The translations under genes and the position numbers were made by a program. Below are positions 26,180 through 34,712 of a stretch of DNA of 64,000 bases, piece by piece (the stretch's first letter is position 1; each line of letters opens with the position of its first letter). Location: assembly GCF_002777255.1 (NCBI RefSeq), contig NZ_CP017634.1, positions 1,376,903 through 1,440,902 of the forward strand, written 5' to 3'. The notes under the pieces were generated by a model. That model searched no databases, was not told the origin of the DNA, and saw nothing but the letters and a program-made list of their open reading frames with translations. This stretch comes from Candidatus Formimonas warabiya. Its GTDB lineage: Bacteria; Bacillota; Dehalobacteriia; Dehalobacteriales; Dehalobacteriaceae.

Positions 26180-29100
26180 TTACCGGTAATTTCCCGTTTC
26201 TTCCCCGGCACAGGCCGGGAAAGCCTCTCCCTCCCGGTTTCCTTTCAGCTCTTTCACCCTGGCGGCCACCTGGACTCTGTTAGTTACAGCCAGTTTTCCG
26301 TAGATGTTTTTCACATGGGTTTTTACGGTATTTACCGTTAAGTGCAGCCTTTCAGAGATTTCTTTATTGGACAGCCCGGCGGCAATCAGGTCCGCCACCT
26401 CCCCTTCCCTGTCGGTGAGGAACTCAACCAGGGGTGGCTGGCCCGTGCTTTGAATCCCGGTGTGATCTCCCGTAAAAATCATTTCCACGGCCTGAAGGCA
26501 GGCCATCTGGGTGGATAAGTACTTCACCGTCTCCAGCCGGTCCGGGGTAAACACCCCTGTCATCAGGCTGTTTTCCAGGTAAAGGACCCCGGCCGGGATA
26601 CCCCGGAACAGCATGGGAAAACAGGCCAGGGACTTGGGATGCACCTTGATCAGGTAGGGGTCCCGGGCAAAGATGTCGGCCGGTTCTCCCCCGTTCACCA
26701 CCACCGTTTCCAGGGTCCGGGCCACGTAGCGGACCACAGCCCGGGGAAGATGGGAGCATTTTTCCAAAGGAACGGGTTCCGGCCCTTCCACAAAGAGCTC
26801 TCCTTCTTTTTCCAGGATCAGGTGCCCCTGGGCCGCCCCGGTGCTTTCCAGGGCAATTGCTAAAAAGTTCTTCAGCAATTTGTCCGGATCCCTTTCTTCG
26901 GAGAAGTTTTGCAAGGCTTTCCGGACGGTCAGCAGATCCCATCCTCCGAAGGAATCGCTGTCGCTCACGGAAGACGAGGGAATGACTAAATTTTGTTCCC
27001 CTCGGGGCGGATTATCCAGCAGGTGGGGGTACTGCTCCCGGAGGGCGCGCCCTTTTGCCCCCGCCCCCCACCGGTAATAGCCCCGGCAAGCATCCTTTAG
27101 ATAGGTGCGGGCTACTTTGTTCCGGCCTGCCCCCAGGTAAAACCTGGCGGCCAGCTCATTGGCCAGGGCTTCATTCTGGATATAGCCGTTCTCCTGGGCG
27201 GATTGAGCGGCCTGGTCATAGAGATCCATGGCCTCCTGCCCCTGGCCGGTAAGGCGGGCCATTTCAGCAGCCACGAGCAGATACTTATGCCGGAAATTTT
27301 CCGGGCAGGAATCCGCCCACTTCTTCATCTGCTTTTGGTTTTTTTGGATCATCTTCCGGTATCTTCTTCTCTTTTCCGGTGCGGCTCCCGGGTAGAGCTG
27401 GGCCAGGATCAGGGAATAATAGAAATTGTATTCGGCGGAAAGCAGAAATCCCATCAGGGAATTGATCCTTTTCCCCGCCTCTTCCGCCCACACCAGCCCT
27501 TGGGCAAAATTGCCGAAATGGTAGCACATCTGCATTTGGGCAACATCGTAGGTGGCCAGAAGGGTCGGCTCTTTCTGAAAATCCTCTACAGGGATGGGAG
27601 GAGATGTTTCCTGCCGTCCCTGTAGCAGGGACAGCATCCATTGATAGATGAGGACATTGTTCATAAGGGCTTCCTGTTTCATTTGCCTGGCAAAGCGGTG
27701 GCATTTTGCCGCTTCCTCCTCGATCTCCGGAAGGGGCATGCCGATCAGATACTTGATTTCCAGAATCACGGAGCGGGCATATCCCATAATCAGCACTTCT
27801 CCCGCTTCCCGGCTGTACCGGAGGGATTGGGACAAATACTCAATACCCCGCTTTGCATGCTGGGTCCAGTGGGAAATCAATCCCCCCACCACAAAGTAGA
27901 CCAGGCATTTGGTAAAGCTTTGGCCGTCTTTTTCCGCCAGTCTCAGGGACACCTGCATAAATTCATGGCCGGCCTGATAGTCCCCCAGGACGCAGCCCGC
28001 GGTGATGCCATAGCCCAGATATCCAATGGCGGAGCCCACCGTATTGCCGTATGTAACGGAATGATTGCCGGATTTTATGATTACCAGCCCGTGCAAATCG
28101 GGATTGCTGGTGTATGCCACACAGGCCAGGAGGATGATGAGTTCCGCCACCTTCCTTTGCACCGGATCCTTCATTTCCGGCAGCCGGGCCAATTTTTCGA
28201 TGCTTTTACGGCGCATCAGCCATTTGTAGCGCAAAACCTCTTTCAGGTAATCCAGCTTTCCGGGGGCAAGAGGCAGTTTGACGCCAAAGCTTTCCAGGGT
28301 GCTGACGCCTAGCTGGACGGCTTCGGTGACTTTTCCCACCCCCGCGTACAGGACCATTTTTAAGCCGTAAACATCGGCCCGGTCCAAGCGGCTTTCCGCC
28401 CGGTCCAGGATCAGGTCGAACATCTTCTCGGCTTCCTCCCCATAGGCGCACAGATAGGCACACTGGGCACACTCCAGGTGCAGGTGATAGGCGAGCCGGT
28501 AATGCTCCTGCCAGGCCCGGTCCGGGAGAAGATCCAGGCCGGCCTGGAAATAGCTGAGAGCGGCGGCATAGGCGGCGGAAGCTTTGGCCTTCTGTCCCGC
28601 TTTCAGGTTGTAACGGGCCAGCTCCAGCCTCTCCCGGGGGTCGTCGATCAAATCCAGGCCGTGGTTCACCTGGTCCATGATGGCGAAAATCTTTTCCTCC
28701 AGTTGGTCCGGGCCGGTATGTTTTAAAAGCAGGCGGCCCGCTTTGATATGGAGCTGCTTTTTCTCCTCCTCCGGAATCAAGGCGTAAGCAGCCTCGTGGA
28801 TCCGGTCATGAAAGAATTCAAAGGCGGGGATGACGGGCCGGACCAGTCCTGCCTGAATCGCGGGCCGGAGGCAGGTTACTGTTTCCCAGGCACTCTGTTC
28901 ACAGGCCAGGGAGAGGGTTTGCAGGTCAAAGGCGTGGCCCAGGCAGGCCGCCGCTTTCAAAATAGCCCGGCTTTCCCCCGGCAGCTTGCGGAGCTTGGCC
29001 AGCATGAAATCGACCACATCCTGAGGAATATCCATTTCTTCCAGGGACGCCGCTTCCCACTCCCAGCAGCCCTCCTGCAGATTAAAACGCAGTCCCTTTT

Positions 29101-30784
29101 CGTCATAGAGAGACTTTAGGAGCTGGCCCAGAAAAAAAGGATTGCCCCCGGATTTCCGGTGCAGCACTTCCGCCAGGGAAAAGGCCTTTTCTCCGGCAGA
29201 TTGCAGGGTATCGGCGATATATTGGCCGGCCTGGCTCCGGCTCAGGGGATGAAGCTGAAGATATTGGACGGGAATGCCCCCTTCTTCCATTTCTTTGAGG
29301 GTGCGGGCCAGGGGGTGGCTCTCCGGGACCTCATTGTCCCGGTAAGCGCCCATGAGGAGCAGGTAACGGTTCCCCGGGTCTTCGGCCAGGTGCCGGATCA
29401 ATTGCAGGGACTCGGGGTCGGCCCAGTGCAGGTCGTCCAGGAACAGGATCAGGGGATGCTCTTTTCGGGCACAGACCCGGAAAAATTTCTGGAAAACCAT
29501 GCGGAAGCGGTTTTGCGCTTCCGCGGGATGGAGAGGCTCGGCCGGGACCTGCTTGCCCAAAAGCAGGGCCACTTCCGGGATCACCTGGGTGATCACGCCG
29601 CCGTTCCGGCCCAGGGCCCGGAAGAACCTCTTTCTCCAGGCGGCCAGGTCTTCCCCGCTTTCCGTCATGAGCTGGCGGATGAAATCCTGCAATGCCTGCA
29701 CAAAGGGGGCGTAAGGCACCTTTTGCCGGAGCTGGTCAAACTTGCCCGAGATAAAGTATCCATTTTCCCGCACCAGGGATTTCATGGTTTCGCCCACCAG
29801 CATCGTCTTTCCCGTGCCCCCGTAGCCGTGCACCATCACGGTGCCGGCCTGTCCCCCGCATACCCGGGTAAAAAACCATGCCAGGGTTTCCGCTTCTTTT
29901 TCCCGGCCATACAGTTTGCGGGGCAGGTGAAAATGAGGGGAAAAATCCCGGCCGCCCGGCAGGAAAGAGGGCTGGTTCCATGCCGTAAGGTCCCACAAAA
30001 GGCCGGCGGTACTCTGGTACCGTTCTTCCGGCGTCTTGGCGAGCAATTTGAGCATAATGCGGGACAGGGCGAAAGGAATCCCGGGGTTTATTTCCTCCGG
30101 GGGCACCGGCTTTTGGGTCATGTGCACATAGGCCCATTGGACCGGATCACCGGCCTGAAAAGGAAGCCGCCCGGTGAGGATTTCATAGAAAACCACCCCC
30201 AGGGCGTAAAAATCACTGCGGTAGTCCACCGCCCGGTTCATGCGTCCCGTCTGTTCCGGGGACATGTATTCCGGCGTGCCCACCGGGGTGCCGGAATATG
30301 GGGTGTTTTCATTTTCCCCGGCAAAAAAAGCCGCCGTGCTGAAGTCAATGATTTTTACCTCCCCGGTATCGGCCTGAATCAGGATATTATCGGGCTTTAA
30401 ATCCCGGTGGATCACCCCTTTGGCATGGAGCTCCCCCAGGGTGTGGGTGAGCTGCCGGGCCAGGGAAAGAAAAGCGGCCAGGTCCGGGCGGTGCCCGGAC
30501 AGGTATGCCCGGAGAGACCCGGCCCCCGTATCCTCCATAATCAAGGCCAGGGATGCCCCCGCCCGTTCCAGGCGCACCGGCCTGACGATGCCCGGAATAT
30601 CCAGATCCCGGGCAATTTCATATTCATACATCAGCCTGGAGACGGCGGCCGGATTGGCCGCTTCCGCCTTCAAAGCCTTGATGACCACAGGCTTCCGGTC
30701 AGGAACAGTCTGGCCCCGGTACACGCTGATCCGGTTGTTTTCATGAATTTTTTCACTGATGATATAATCAGCTAGCTTGATCAT
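26180..30784 (-). CDS. Ser/Thr kinase - AAA ATPase - helical repeat - GAF - LuxR HTH regulator
   Basis: A 1534-aa signalling protein. Residues 1-270 are a eukaryotic-type kinase: lysine K36, HRDLKPDN at 126-133, IIDFST (DFG changed to DFS) near 147, GTPEYMSPEQ activation segment. An AAA/STAND-type ATPase follows, with Walker A GYGGTGKT at 320-327 and Walker B LILFLDDLHWAD near 450. A long TPR-like helical region runs from about 650 to 1230, then a GAF-like domain (about 1260-1400) and a C-terminal LuxR HTH (LTDREGEVADLIAAGLSNKEI). The start at 30784 matches the kinase beginning; an in-frame ATG at 30844 would add 20 residues. It is plausibly a phosphorylation- and ligand-sensing transcription factor. 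Target genes are unknown. Confidence 0.9.
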   Translation of the reverse strand: MIKLADYIISEKIHENNRISVYRGQTVPDRKPVVIKALKAEAANPAAVSRLMYEYEIARDLDIPGIVRPVRLERAGASLALIMEDTGAGSLRAYLSGHRPDLAAFLSLARQLTHTLGELHAKGVIHRDLKPDNILIQADTGEVKIIDFSTAAFFAGENENTPYSGTPVGTPEYMSPEQTGRMNRAVDYRSDFYALGVVFYEILTGRLPFQAGDPVQWAYVHMTQKPVPPEEINPGIPFALSRIMLKLLAKTPEERYQSTAGLLWDLTAWNQPSFLPGGRDFSPHFHLPRKLYGREKEAETLAWFFTRVCGGQAGTVMVHGYGGTGKTMLVGETMKSLVRENGYFISGKFDQLRQKVPYAPFVQALQDFIRQLMTESGEDLAAWRKRFFRALGRNGGVITQVIPEVALLLGKQVPAEPLHPAEAQNRFRMVFQKFFRVCARKEHPLILFLDDLHWADPESLQLIRHLAEDPGNRYLLLMGAYRDNEVPESHPLARTLKEMEEGGIPVQYLQLHPLSRSQAGQYIADTLQSAGEKAFSLAEVLHRKSGGNPFFLGQLLKSLYDEKGLRFNLQEGCWEWEAASLEEMDIPQDVVDFMLAKLRKLPGESRAILKAAACLGHAFDLQTLSLACEQSAWETVTCLRPAIQAGLVRPVIPAFEFFHDRIHEAAYALIPEEEKKQLHIKAGRLLLKHTGPDQLEEKIFAIMDQVNHGLDLIDDPRERLELARYNLKAGQKAKASAAYAAALSYFQAGLDLLPDRAWQEHYRLAYHLHLECAQCAYLCAYGEEAEKMFDLILDRAESRLDRADVYGLKMVLYAGVGKVTEAVQLGVSTLESFGVKLPLAPGKLDYLKEVLRYKWLMRRKSIEKLARLPEMKDPVQRKVAELIILLACVAYTSNPDLHGLVIIKSGNHSVTYGNTVGSAIGYLGYGITAGCVLGDYQAGHEFMQVSLRLAEKDGQSFTKCLVYFVVGGLISHWTQHAKRGIEYLSQSLRYSREAGEVLIMGYARSVILEIKYLIGMPLPEIEEEAAKCHRFARQMKQEALMNNVLIYQWMLSLLQGRQETSPPIPVEDFQKEPTLLATYDVAQMQMCYHFGNFAQGLVWAEEAGKRINSLMGFLLSAEYNFYYSLILAQLYPGAAPEKRRRYRKMIQKNQKQMKKWADSCPENFRHKYLLVAAEMARLTGQGQEAMDLYDQAAQSAQENGYIQNEALANELAARFYLGAGRNKVARTYLKDACRGYYRWGAGAKGRALREQYPHLLDNPPRGEQNLVIPSSSVSDSDSFGGWDLLTVRKALQNFSEERDPDKLLKNFLAIALESTGAAQGHLILEKEGELFVEGPEPVPLEKCSHLPRAVVRYVARTLETVVVNGGEPADIFARDPYLIKVHPKSLACFPMLFRGIPAGVLYLENSLMTGVFTPDRLETVKYLSTQMACLQAVEMIFTGDHTGIQSTGQPPLVEFLTDREGEVADLIAAGLSNKEISERLHLTVNTVKTHVKNIYGKLAVTNRVQVAARVKELKGNREGEAFPACAGEETGNYR

Positions 30785-30886
30785 CTGGTTCGCCTGCCGT
30801 CCTTTCCTTGATCCATGCAATTCTTCCCTATTATAAAATATCATATCATAATTTTTCCCAGGAATAAATAAATGGCCTAAAGGATC

Positions 30887-30907
30887 ATCTCCCTTAGACC
30901 ATTTTTG
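30887..30907 (+). repeat. 21-bp direct repeat, copy 1
   Basis: ATCTCCCTTAGACCATTTTT plus G occurs here and again at 38525-38545 in the same orientation. The second copy covers the last codons and stop of the PglF-type gene. It lies between the kinase gene and the YefM-YoeB module. It may be an attachment-site-like duplication or a trace of gene rearrangement. Confidence 0.7.
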
Positions 30908-30950
30908 GTTTTGATCAGTAGTTATTAAATCATGATAAACAACCTGTTTT

Positions 30951-31223
30951 TCACTCGTAATGTAACCACATACTGATTATCTTTACTGTTTTTTCCTCAT
31001 TATACACCTGGTAAACTACCCGATGCTGTCGGTTAATTCTTCTTGAATAGGCGCCGCTTAAATCCCCGATTAACTTTTCAAATGGTGGGTAATCAGTAAA
31101 TGGATTTTCACGTAAGATTTCCAGTATGCTTTTGATTTTATCGCCAAGACCTGCTTCAAACGCAGTTTTCTTGTCTTTCAAGCCCTGTTTTGTATAGACA
31201 ATTTTCCACTGATCGTTACTCAT
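30951..31223 (-). CDS. yoeB: YoeB/Txe-family toxin
   Basis: A 90-aa RelE-superfamily mRNA interferase that cuts mRNA in the ribosome. It begins with WKIVYTKQGLKDKK and ends with the YoeB signature GAYSRRINRQHRVVYQVY...IISMWLHYE, with the conserved Arg-His-Arg region and C-terminal His-Tyr. It overlaps the antitoxin gene by eight bases, the usual arrangement. It is the first of three toxin-antitoxin modules within 2.2 kb. Confidence 0.93.
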   Translation of the reverse strand: MSNDQWKIVYTKQGLKDKKTAFEAGLGDKIKSILEILRENPFTDYPPFEKLIGDLSGAYSRRINRQHRVVYQVYNEEKTVKIISMWLHYE

Positions 31224-31458
31224 CTATGTCCTCCACACACTCATCAAGTGGAGTTTTAAGCCCTTCTATTATCTTTTCTCTCATGCCTGGAATAGTACAA
31301 AGATAAAAGGTTTCCTGCATTGAGCGATAGTCCTCTTCAGACAAAACTACAACATTGCCACTTTTGCCCGTGATAAATATAGGCTCATGAGTAGTCGTAG
31401 CCTCCTCCATCAGTTTAAAAAAGTTATTTCTTGCAGTTGTTGCATTAATAATCGACAT
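31216..31458 (-). CDS. yefM: YefM/Phd-family antitoxin
   Basis: An 80-residue antitoxin with the Phd/YefM fold opening (IINATTARNNFFKLMEEATTTHEPIFITGK) that binds DNA and a C-terminal tail that wraps YoeB. The ATG at 31458 has GGAGG seven bases upstream; a GTG two codons earlier lies too close to that site. TGTACA-type operator half-sites lie just upstream, so the complex should autoregulate. Confidence 0.93.
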   Translation of the reverse strand: MSIINATTARNNFFKLMEEATTTHEPIFITGKSGNVVVLSEEDYRSMQETFYLCTIPGMREKIIEGLKTPLDECVEDIDE

Positions 31459-31476
31459 ATTCACACCTCCCAGAAG

Positions 31477-31494
31477 CGTACATGTTCCTGTACA
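31477..31494 (-). promoter_or_regulatory. YefM-type operator (paired TGTACA sites) with promoter upstream
   Basis: TGTACA and a near copy CGTACA lie with centres 12 bases apart, matching the known spacing of YefM-YoeB operator sites in Escherichia coli. On the minus strand TTGACA (around 31522-31527) and TATAAT, about 18 bases apart, precede them. Binding would cover the transcription start. Confidence 0.7.
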
Positions 31495-31555
31495 TATTAT
31501 ATGTCATTATGATGTCCCTTGTCAATGACTAACAGGGTATTTATCACAATCATTC

Positions 31556-31577
31556 GTGCATAGTATTTACCATGCAC
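31556..31577 (+). promoter_or_regulatory. Inverted repeat, probable RelB operator
   Basis: GTGCAT, a ten-base spacer and ATGCAC lie 48 bases before the relB start and just before a TATGCT that could be a -10. Its location fits an autoregulatory site for the RelB-YafQ complex. Confidence 0.5.
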
Positions 31578-31624
31578 ATATTTTATGCTACACTGAATAT
31601 ACTAAAGTAAAGGAGTTGATGATT

Positions 31625-31906
31625 ATGGCTAATACAACGAATATAAGCATCCGCATGGACGTTGAGCTTAAAAAACAGGCTGAGCAGCTTTTCAACGAGC
31701 TCGGTATGAGCATGACGACGGCCTTTAATATTTTTCTGCGTCAAGCTGTGCGTCAGCAGAGAATTCCCTTCGATATTGCTCTAGAGACTCCCAACGCCGA
31801 GACAATCGCTGCCATCGAGGAAGCTGAACGCATCAGTCGCGATCCTTCGGTCAAAGGCTATACTGACGCAAGTAAAATGATGAAGGAGCTTTTGCCCGAT
31901 GTATGA
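31625..31906 (+). CDS. RelB/DinJ-family antitoxin
   Basis: A 93-aa ribbon-helix-helix antitoxin. The N-terminal NISIRMDVELKKQAEQLFNELGMSMTTAFNIFLRQ is the DinJ DNA-binding domain, and the C-terminal helix (ASKMMKELLP) would neutralise the toxin. The ATG at 31625 is preceded by AAAGGAG with nine-base spacing; an upstream in-frame start would add residues before the RHH strand. It overlaps the YafQ-like gene by eight bases. Confidence 0.93.
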   Translation: MANTTNISIRMDVELKKQAEQLFNELGMSMTTAFNIFLRQAVRQQRIPFDIALETPNAETIAAIEEAERISRDPSVKGYTDASKMMKELLPDV

Positions 31907-32174
31907 GATAAAACCAACCAGTCGTTTCAAGCGTGATTTGAAAATCATCCAGCGCAGAGGTTATGATATTAACCTGCTCACAGCGGTTATCCAAACATTG
32001 GCTGCCGGGGAGCCTCTGGCAGAAAAACATAAAGATCATGCTTTGAACGGCGTTTGGACAAAGTACAGGGAATGCCACGTCACACCGGATTGGCTGCTCA
32101 TTTATAAGGTGGAAAATGACATCCTTGTTCTCACTCTTACCCGTACAGGAACACACAGTGATTTATTTTGTTAA
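31899..32174 (+). CDS. yafQ: YafQ/RelE-family toxin
   Basis: A 91-aa mRNA interferase of the YafQ branch of RelE. The opening YEIKPTSRFKRDLKIIQRRGYD, the LPEKHKDH-like AEKHKDHALNG turn, the ECHVTPDWLLIYKV strand and the LTRTGTHSDLF tail with a catalytic His are present. It follows its antitoxin with the usual overlap. Confidence 0.94.
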   Translation: MYEIKPTSRFKRDLKIIQRRGYDINLLTAVIQTLAAGEPLAEKHKDHALNGVWTKYRECHVTPDWLLIYKVENDILVLTLTRTGTHSDLFC

Positions 32175-32220
32175 CCCCGATTCATCCCGCAGTCCATCAT
32201 AGTGTCGCAGGGACGGGGTT
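32173..32220 (+). terminator. Probable terminator after relB-yafQ
   Basis: AACCCCG and CGGGGTT (with inner CCC/GGG pairing) form a long hairpin directly at the toxin stop codon, followed by ATTG rather than a long T-run. It is a moderate terminator at best. Confidence 0.5.
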
Positions 32221-32381
32221 ATTGACATAACTTATTAGAGTATTCGGCAATGTCGACAATCCTGCTCCACTGACATCCCCTACATGGCATTACCCTTTTT
32301 GCGTACGAAAAAGAGATCAAGCAGAGGAAATGTTCCCTGCTCTACTTTATTTCGATAAGGATTCTGCCAGATGTTTTCTTG

Positions 32382-32810
32382 TTAATCTTCCGGTTTTTCA
32401 ATATCAGGCGTAATTCCCTCGATAAGTGCAAGCCTTTGATGGATAAATTCCATTACCCGGTCGGCATCAAGAATAGCTTTTTTCATGTCGCTTTCTGTAA
32501 TTTCAATCTCAAATGGATATCTCGGCTGTACACCATATAGCGTAAGATTGCCGCACTGTTCACTTATCTCTTCGAAGGACTCATCAATATCAGTACATAT
32601 TTTACATAATAATTTTAAAATGTGTGTTTTAGGAGGTTCTGTATTCTGATAGATAAGATATCCTTTTAATGCTTTTTCTGCGGCCTGTTCGCAATGATAG
32701 CAGACTATTTCCACGGGAACCGGACACATGCTGAGTAAGTGCTTTGCACAGTTAATATCATTCCATGCAAATTTGAGCCACTCTTTGACTATCGTAATTT
32801 TATCATCCAT
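32382..32810 (-). CDS. HEPN-domain toxin or antitoxin partner
   Basis: A 142-aa four-helix HEPN protein. The AWNDINCAKHLLS start, YHCEQAAEKALKGYLIYQ helix and KTHILKLLCKIC helix with its conserved His are typical of HEPN proteins paired with minimal nucleotidyltransferases. It overlaps the MNT gene by eight bases. In related modules HEPN is an RNase toxin silenced by AMPylation by MNT. The RX4-6H motif is not obvious here. Confidence 0.88.
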   Translation of the reverse strand: MDDKITIVKEWLKFAWNDINCAKHLLSMCPVPVEIVCYHCEQAAEKALKGYLIYQNTEPPKTHILKLLCKICTDIDESFEEISEQCGNLTLYGVQPRYPFEIEITESDMKKAILDADRVMEFIHQRLALIEGITPDIEKPED

Positions 32811-33123
32811 ACAGCATCACTCCGTCTCTTGCTATTGTCCTTTCGATAGTGGGCAACTGAGAACGCCTATGAAAATCACTGGCTCTGCCAACAAGGATGT
32901 CAACAGGCTTCCTCTGATCTTCGTATATAACATTGTTGATGATTTGCGCCGCTTCGAGAGGTCTGATGCCATCATCGGGGATTACAATGTAAAGATCAAA
33001 ATCGCTGTCTTCTCCAGGCGTTCCATACGCATAGGAGCCAAAGAGGTATATGGCTTCAGTCTGGACTATACTGATAATTGTTTGCTTGATTTTTTCCAGC
33101 TGATTACTGGTTTGGATATCCAT
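32803..33123 (-). CDS. MNT-type minimal nucleotidyltransferase
   Basis: A 106-aa polymerase-beta-like nucleotidyltransferase with LFGSYAYGTPGEDSDFDLYIV, the GSx(9)DxD metal-binding motif. Partner MNT proteins AMPylate HEPN toxins. AGGTG lies five bases before the ATG, and a TTGACT-18-TACAAT promoter sits at 33147-33176. This is the third toxin-antitoxin pair in the segment. Confidence 0.9.
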   Translation of the reverse strand: MDIQTSNQLEKIKQTIISIVQTEAIYLFGSYAYGTPGEDSDFDLYIVIPDDGIRPLEAAQIINNVIYEDQRKPVDILVGRASDFHRRSQLPTIERTIARDGVMLYG

Positions 33124-33146
33124 ATCATCACCTGCTTTATCCGTTT

Positions 33147-33176
33147 ATTGTACGGTTGTTGCATAGGGTTAGTCAA
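33147..33176 (-). promoter_or_regulatory. Promoter of HEPN-MNT module
   Basis: On the minus strand TTGACT (33171-33176) and TACAAT (33147-33152) are 18 bases apart, 24 bases before the MNT start codon. A near-consensus sigma-A promoter. Confidence 0.6.
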
Positions 33177-33361
33177 GTTAAGGGGCACCCCTTTTCCTTA
33201 TACCAATATTTTACACTACAGAAAAGTTATTATCAAGAATCGGGCAACCGGCATTCTTGAATTCAACATTGTCTATTTCCGCCTTATGTACCTGATTGGC
33301 AAAAGATGGTCGGCACCTTTTCATGATTACGAAAGAAAAAGAGGTGTCAATAATCCCGTCC

Positions 33362-33460
33362 GAGACCACTGAAAAAGTCACTTTTTTAGCAAATTTATGC
33401 CTGCAAACCCGCATAGCTCCGTTTGTATTTTTATAAAAATGGCACTTTTTCAGCAGTCTC
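33362..33460. repeat. 99-bp MITE-like inverted-repeat element
   Basis: The two ends are 20-bp inverted repeats matching at 16 positions (GAGACCACTGAAAAAGTCAC against GAGACTGCTGAAAAAGTGCC). Such CTGAAAAAGT ends are found on IS1182-like transposons. CCCGTCC occurs just outside the left end and two bases outside the right end. No gene is inside. It sits in the 377-base spacer between the MNT gene and the ATPase operon; the rest of that spacer holds only a small AGGGG/CCCCT hairpin near 33180. Confidence 0.65.
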
Positions 33461-33500
33461 ACCCCGTCCCCCTGACACACCTCTTTTGAGGTCTCTTATT

Positions 33501-34712
33501 TTAATCTTTAATATATTCCTCCAAAGAGGGCAATTCTTCATCCGCATACTGGGGCTCCCCCAGATCATTGATCCGGATATCTCCGGCTTGTCCATACTGG
33601 TAGCACTGGTCCAGCACTTCTACGGCTGCCCGGATCCGCGTTCTTAACAAATAGCCCCGGTTTTCCGAAGCCTTTAAAATCTGGCGCCCATCCAGATTGG
33701 GCTGCCAGTCGTAGGCCCGGCTGTGAAATTCCTGGACCTGCTCCAGCACGGCGAGAATTTCCTCTTCGTTGAGGGGCTGCAGCTGGGGGGCGGTAATAAT
33801 ATGGTTGAGGACCTTTTCCGCCGGCTCGCGTTGGGCCCGGTCCACAAAGGCGGTGGCAAGGTTGTCAAAATCATGCTTGGATTCAATCACATCCTCCCGG
33901 TAGGAGGCGCCCAAGGCAAATAAGGTAAAGGTGGATTCCAGCCGGGCATACTGCTCGGGGAATAAGAAGGACGCCATATTGTGATAAGCGGTGAGGCGCG
34001 CTTTCTTGCCCAAGCGGCCCAGTAATTCCGTTTCATCAAATAGGATTACCCAGCCGTTATATCCGAGCAGCTTAAAGAGACGGCTGAGCATGGTAAAATA
34101 ATCCATCGTGTGCCGGGATTTGCTAAAGGGGACGGCAAAGCGAACCGGTTGGGCAAAAATCCTTTTATAGATCTGACGCAGGTAAGTGTTGTTGATAAAA
34201 TCCCCTTCCAGATCCGCCAGCAGCAAATATTTCTCGTCCGGGTCATCCACATTCAGATAGGACCGGAAGACAAAGAACAGCTTGTCCGTGTCCAAATGCT
34301 TGCCGGTAAAGGAGAGCAGGTCCTGGGCGATGGGGTTGTTGGGCGTAATATCCTGCAAAACATGCTGGAAACCCGGCTGCAGGCGCTGGGGCAGATAGGT
34401 GTTGCACACCAGCTTATGATAGACCAGATAGAGTTTGTCCAGCGGGGTCTCTTTACTCAGGGAAAGCAGGCTCACCACCATATTGTTGCTGTGGGCCAGA
34501 TTAAAGACGGTATTTAAAAGATGGGTTTTCCCTTCTCCGTATTTGCCGGAAACAACCATGCCGCTGGAGGCCCCCGTATTTTTGGCCCGGTCCAGCCGGC
34601 GGGAGATTTGTTCCATTAATTCCGGCCGGGCGGAGGAGAAATAGTGGCCCACCGCCCGGGAAGAAACCCCTGAGCGCAAGGCTTCGATCACCCTTTGAGC
34701 TTCATAATCCAT
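33501..34712 (-). CDS. BrxD-like (DUF2791) P-loop ATPase
   Basis: A 403-aa ATPase. Residues 1-40 (QRVIEALRSGVSSRAVGHYF) resemble the start of BREX BrxD/DUF2791 proteins. Walker A is GKYGEGKT at 56-63 and Walker B VILFDE at 222-227. A winged-helix-like region may follow after about 300. Its first base is shared with the stop of the upstream ATPase gene (TAATG), so the products are made together. BrxD-like proteins are AAA+ ATPases of a phage-defence system, but no BREX methylase (PglX), phosphatase (PglZ) or BrxL is here. The system is therefore something else or a reduced relative. Confidence 0.75.
   Translation of the reverse strand: MDYEAQRVIEALRSGVSSRAVGHYFSSARPELMEQISRRLDRAKNTGASSGMVVSGKYGEGKTHLLNTVFNLAHSNNMVVSLLSLSKETPLDKLYLVYHKLVCNTYLPQRLQPGFQHVLQDITPNNPIAQDLLSFTGKHLDTDKLFFVFRSYLNVDDPDEKYLLLADLEGDFINNTYLRQIYKRIFAQPVRFAVPFSKSRHTMDYFTMLSRLFKLLGYNGWVILFDETELLGRLGKKARLTAYHNMASFLFPEQYARLESTFTLFALGASYREDVIESKHDFDNLATAFVDRAQREPAEKVLNHIITAPQLQPLNEEEILAVLEQVQEFHSRAYDWQPNLDGRQILKASENRGYLLRTRIRAAVEVLDQCYQYGQAGDIRINDLGEPQYADEELPSLEEYIKD

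Noticed and set aside
26424-30775. Many long open frames opposite or out of frame with the kinase gene
   Set aside because: High GC gives long antisense frames; none shows a recognisable domain, while the minus-strand frame carries five ordered domains.
33211-33480. 89-codon minus-strand frame over the MITE
   Set aside because: It crosses an inverted-repeat element, has no ribosome site and no recognisable domain.
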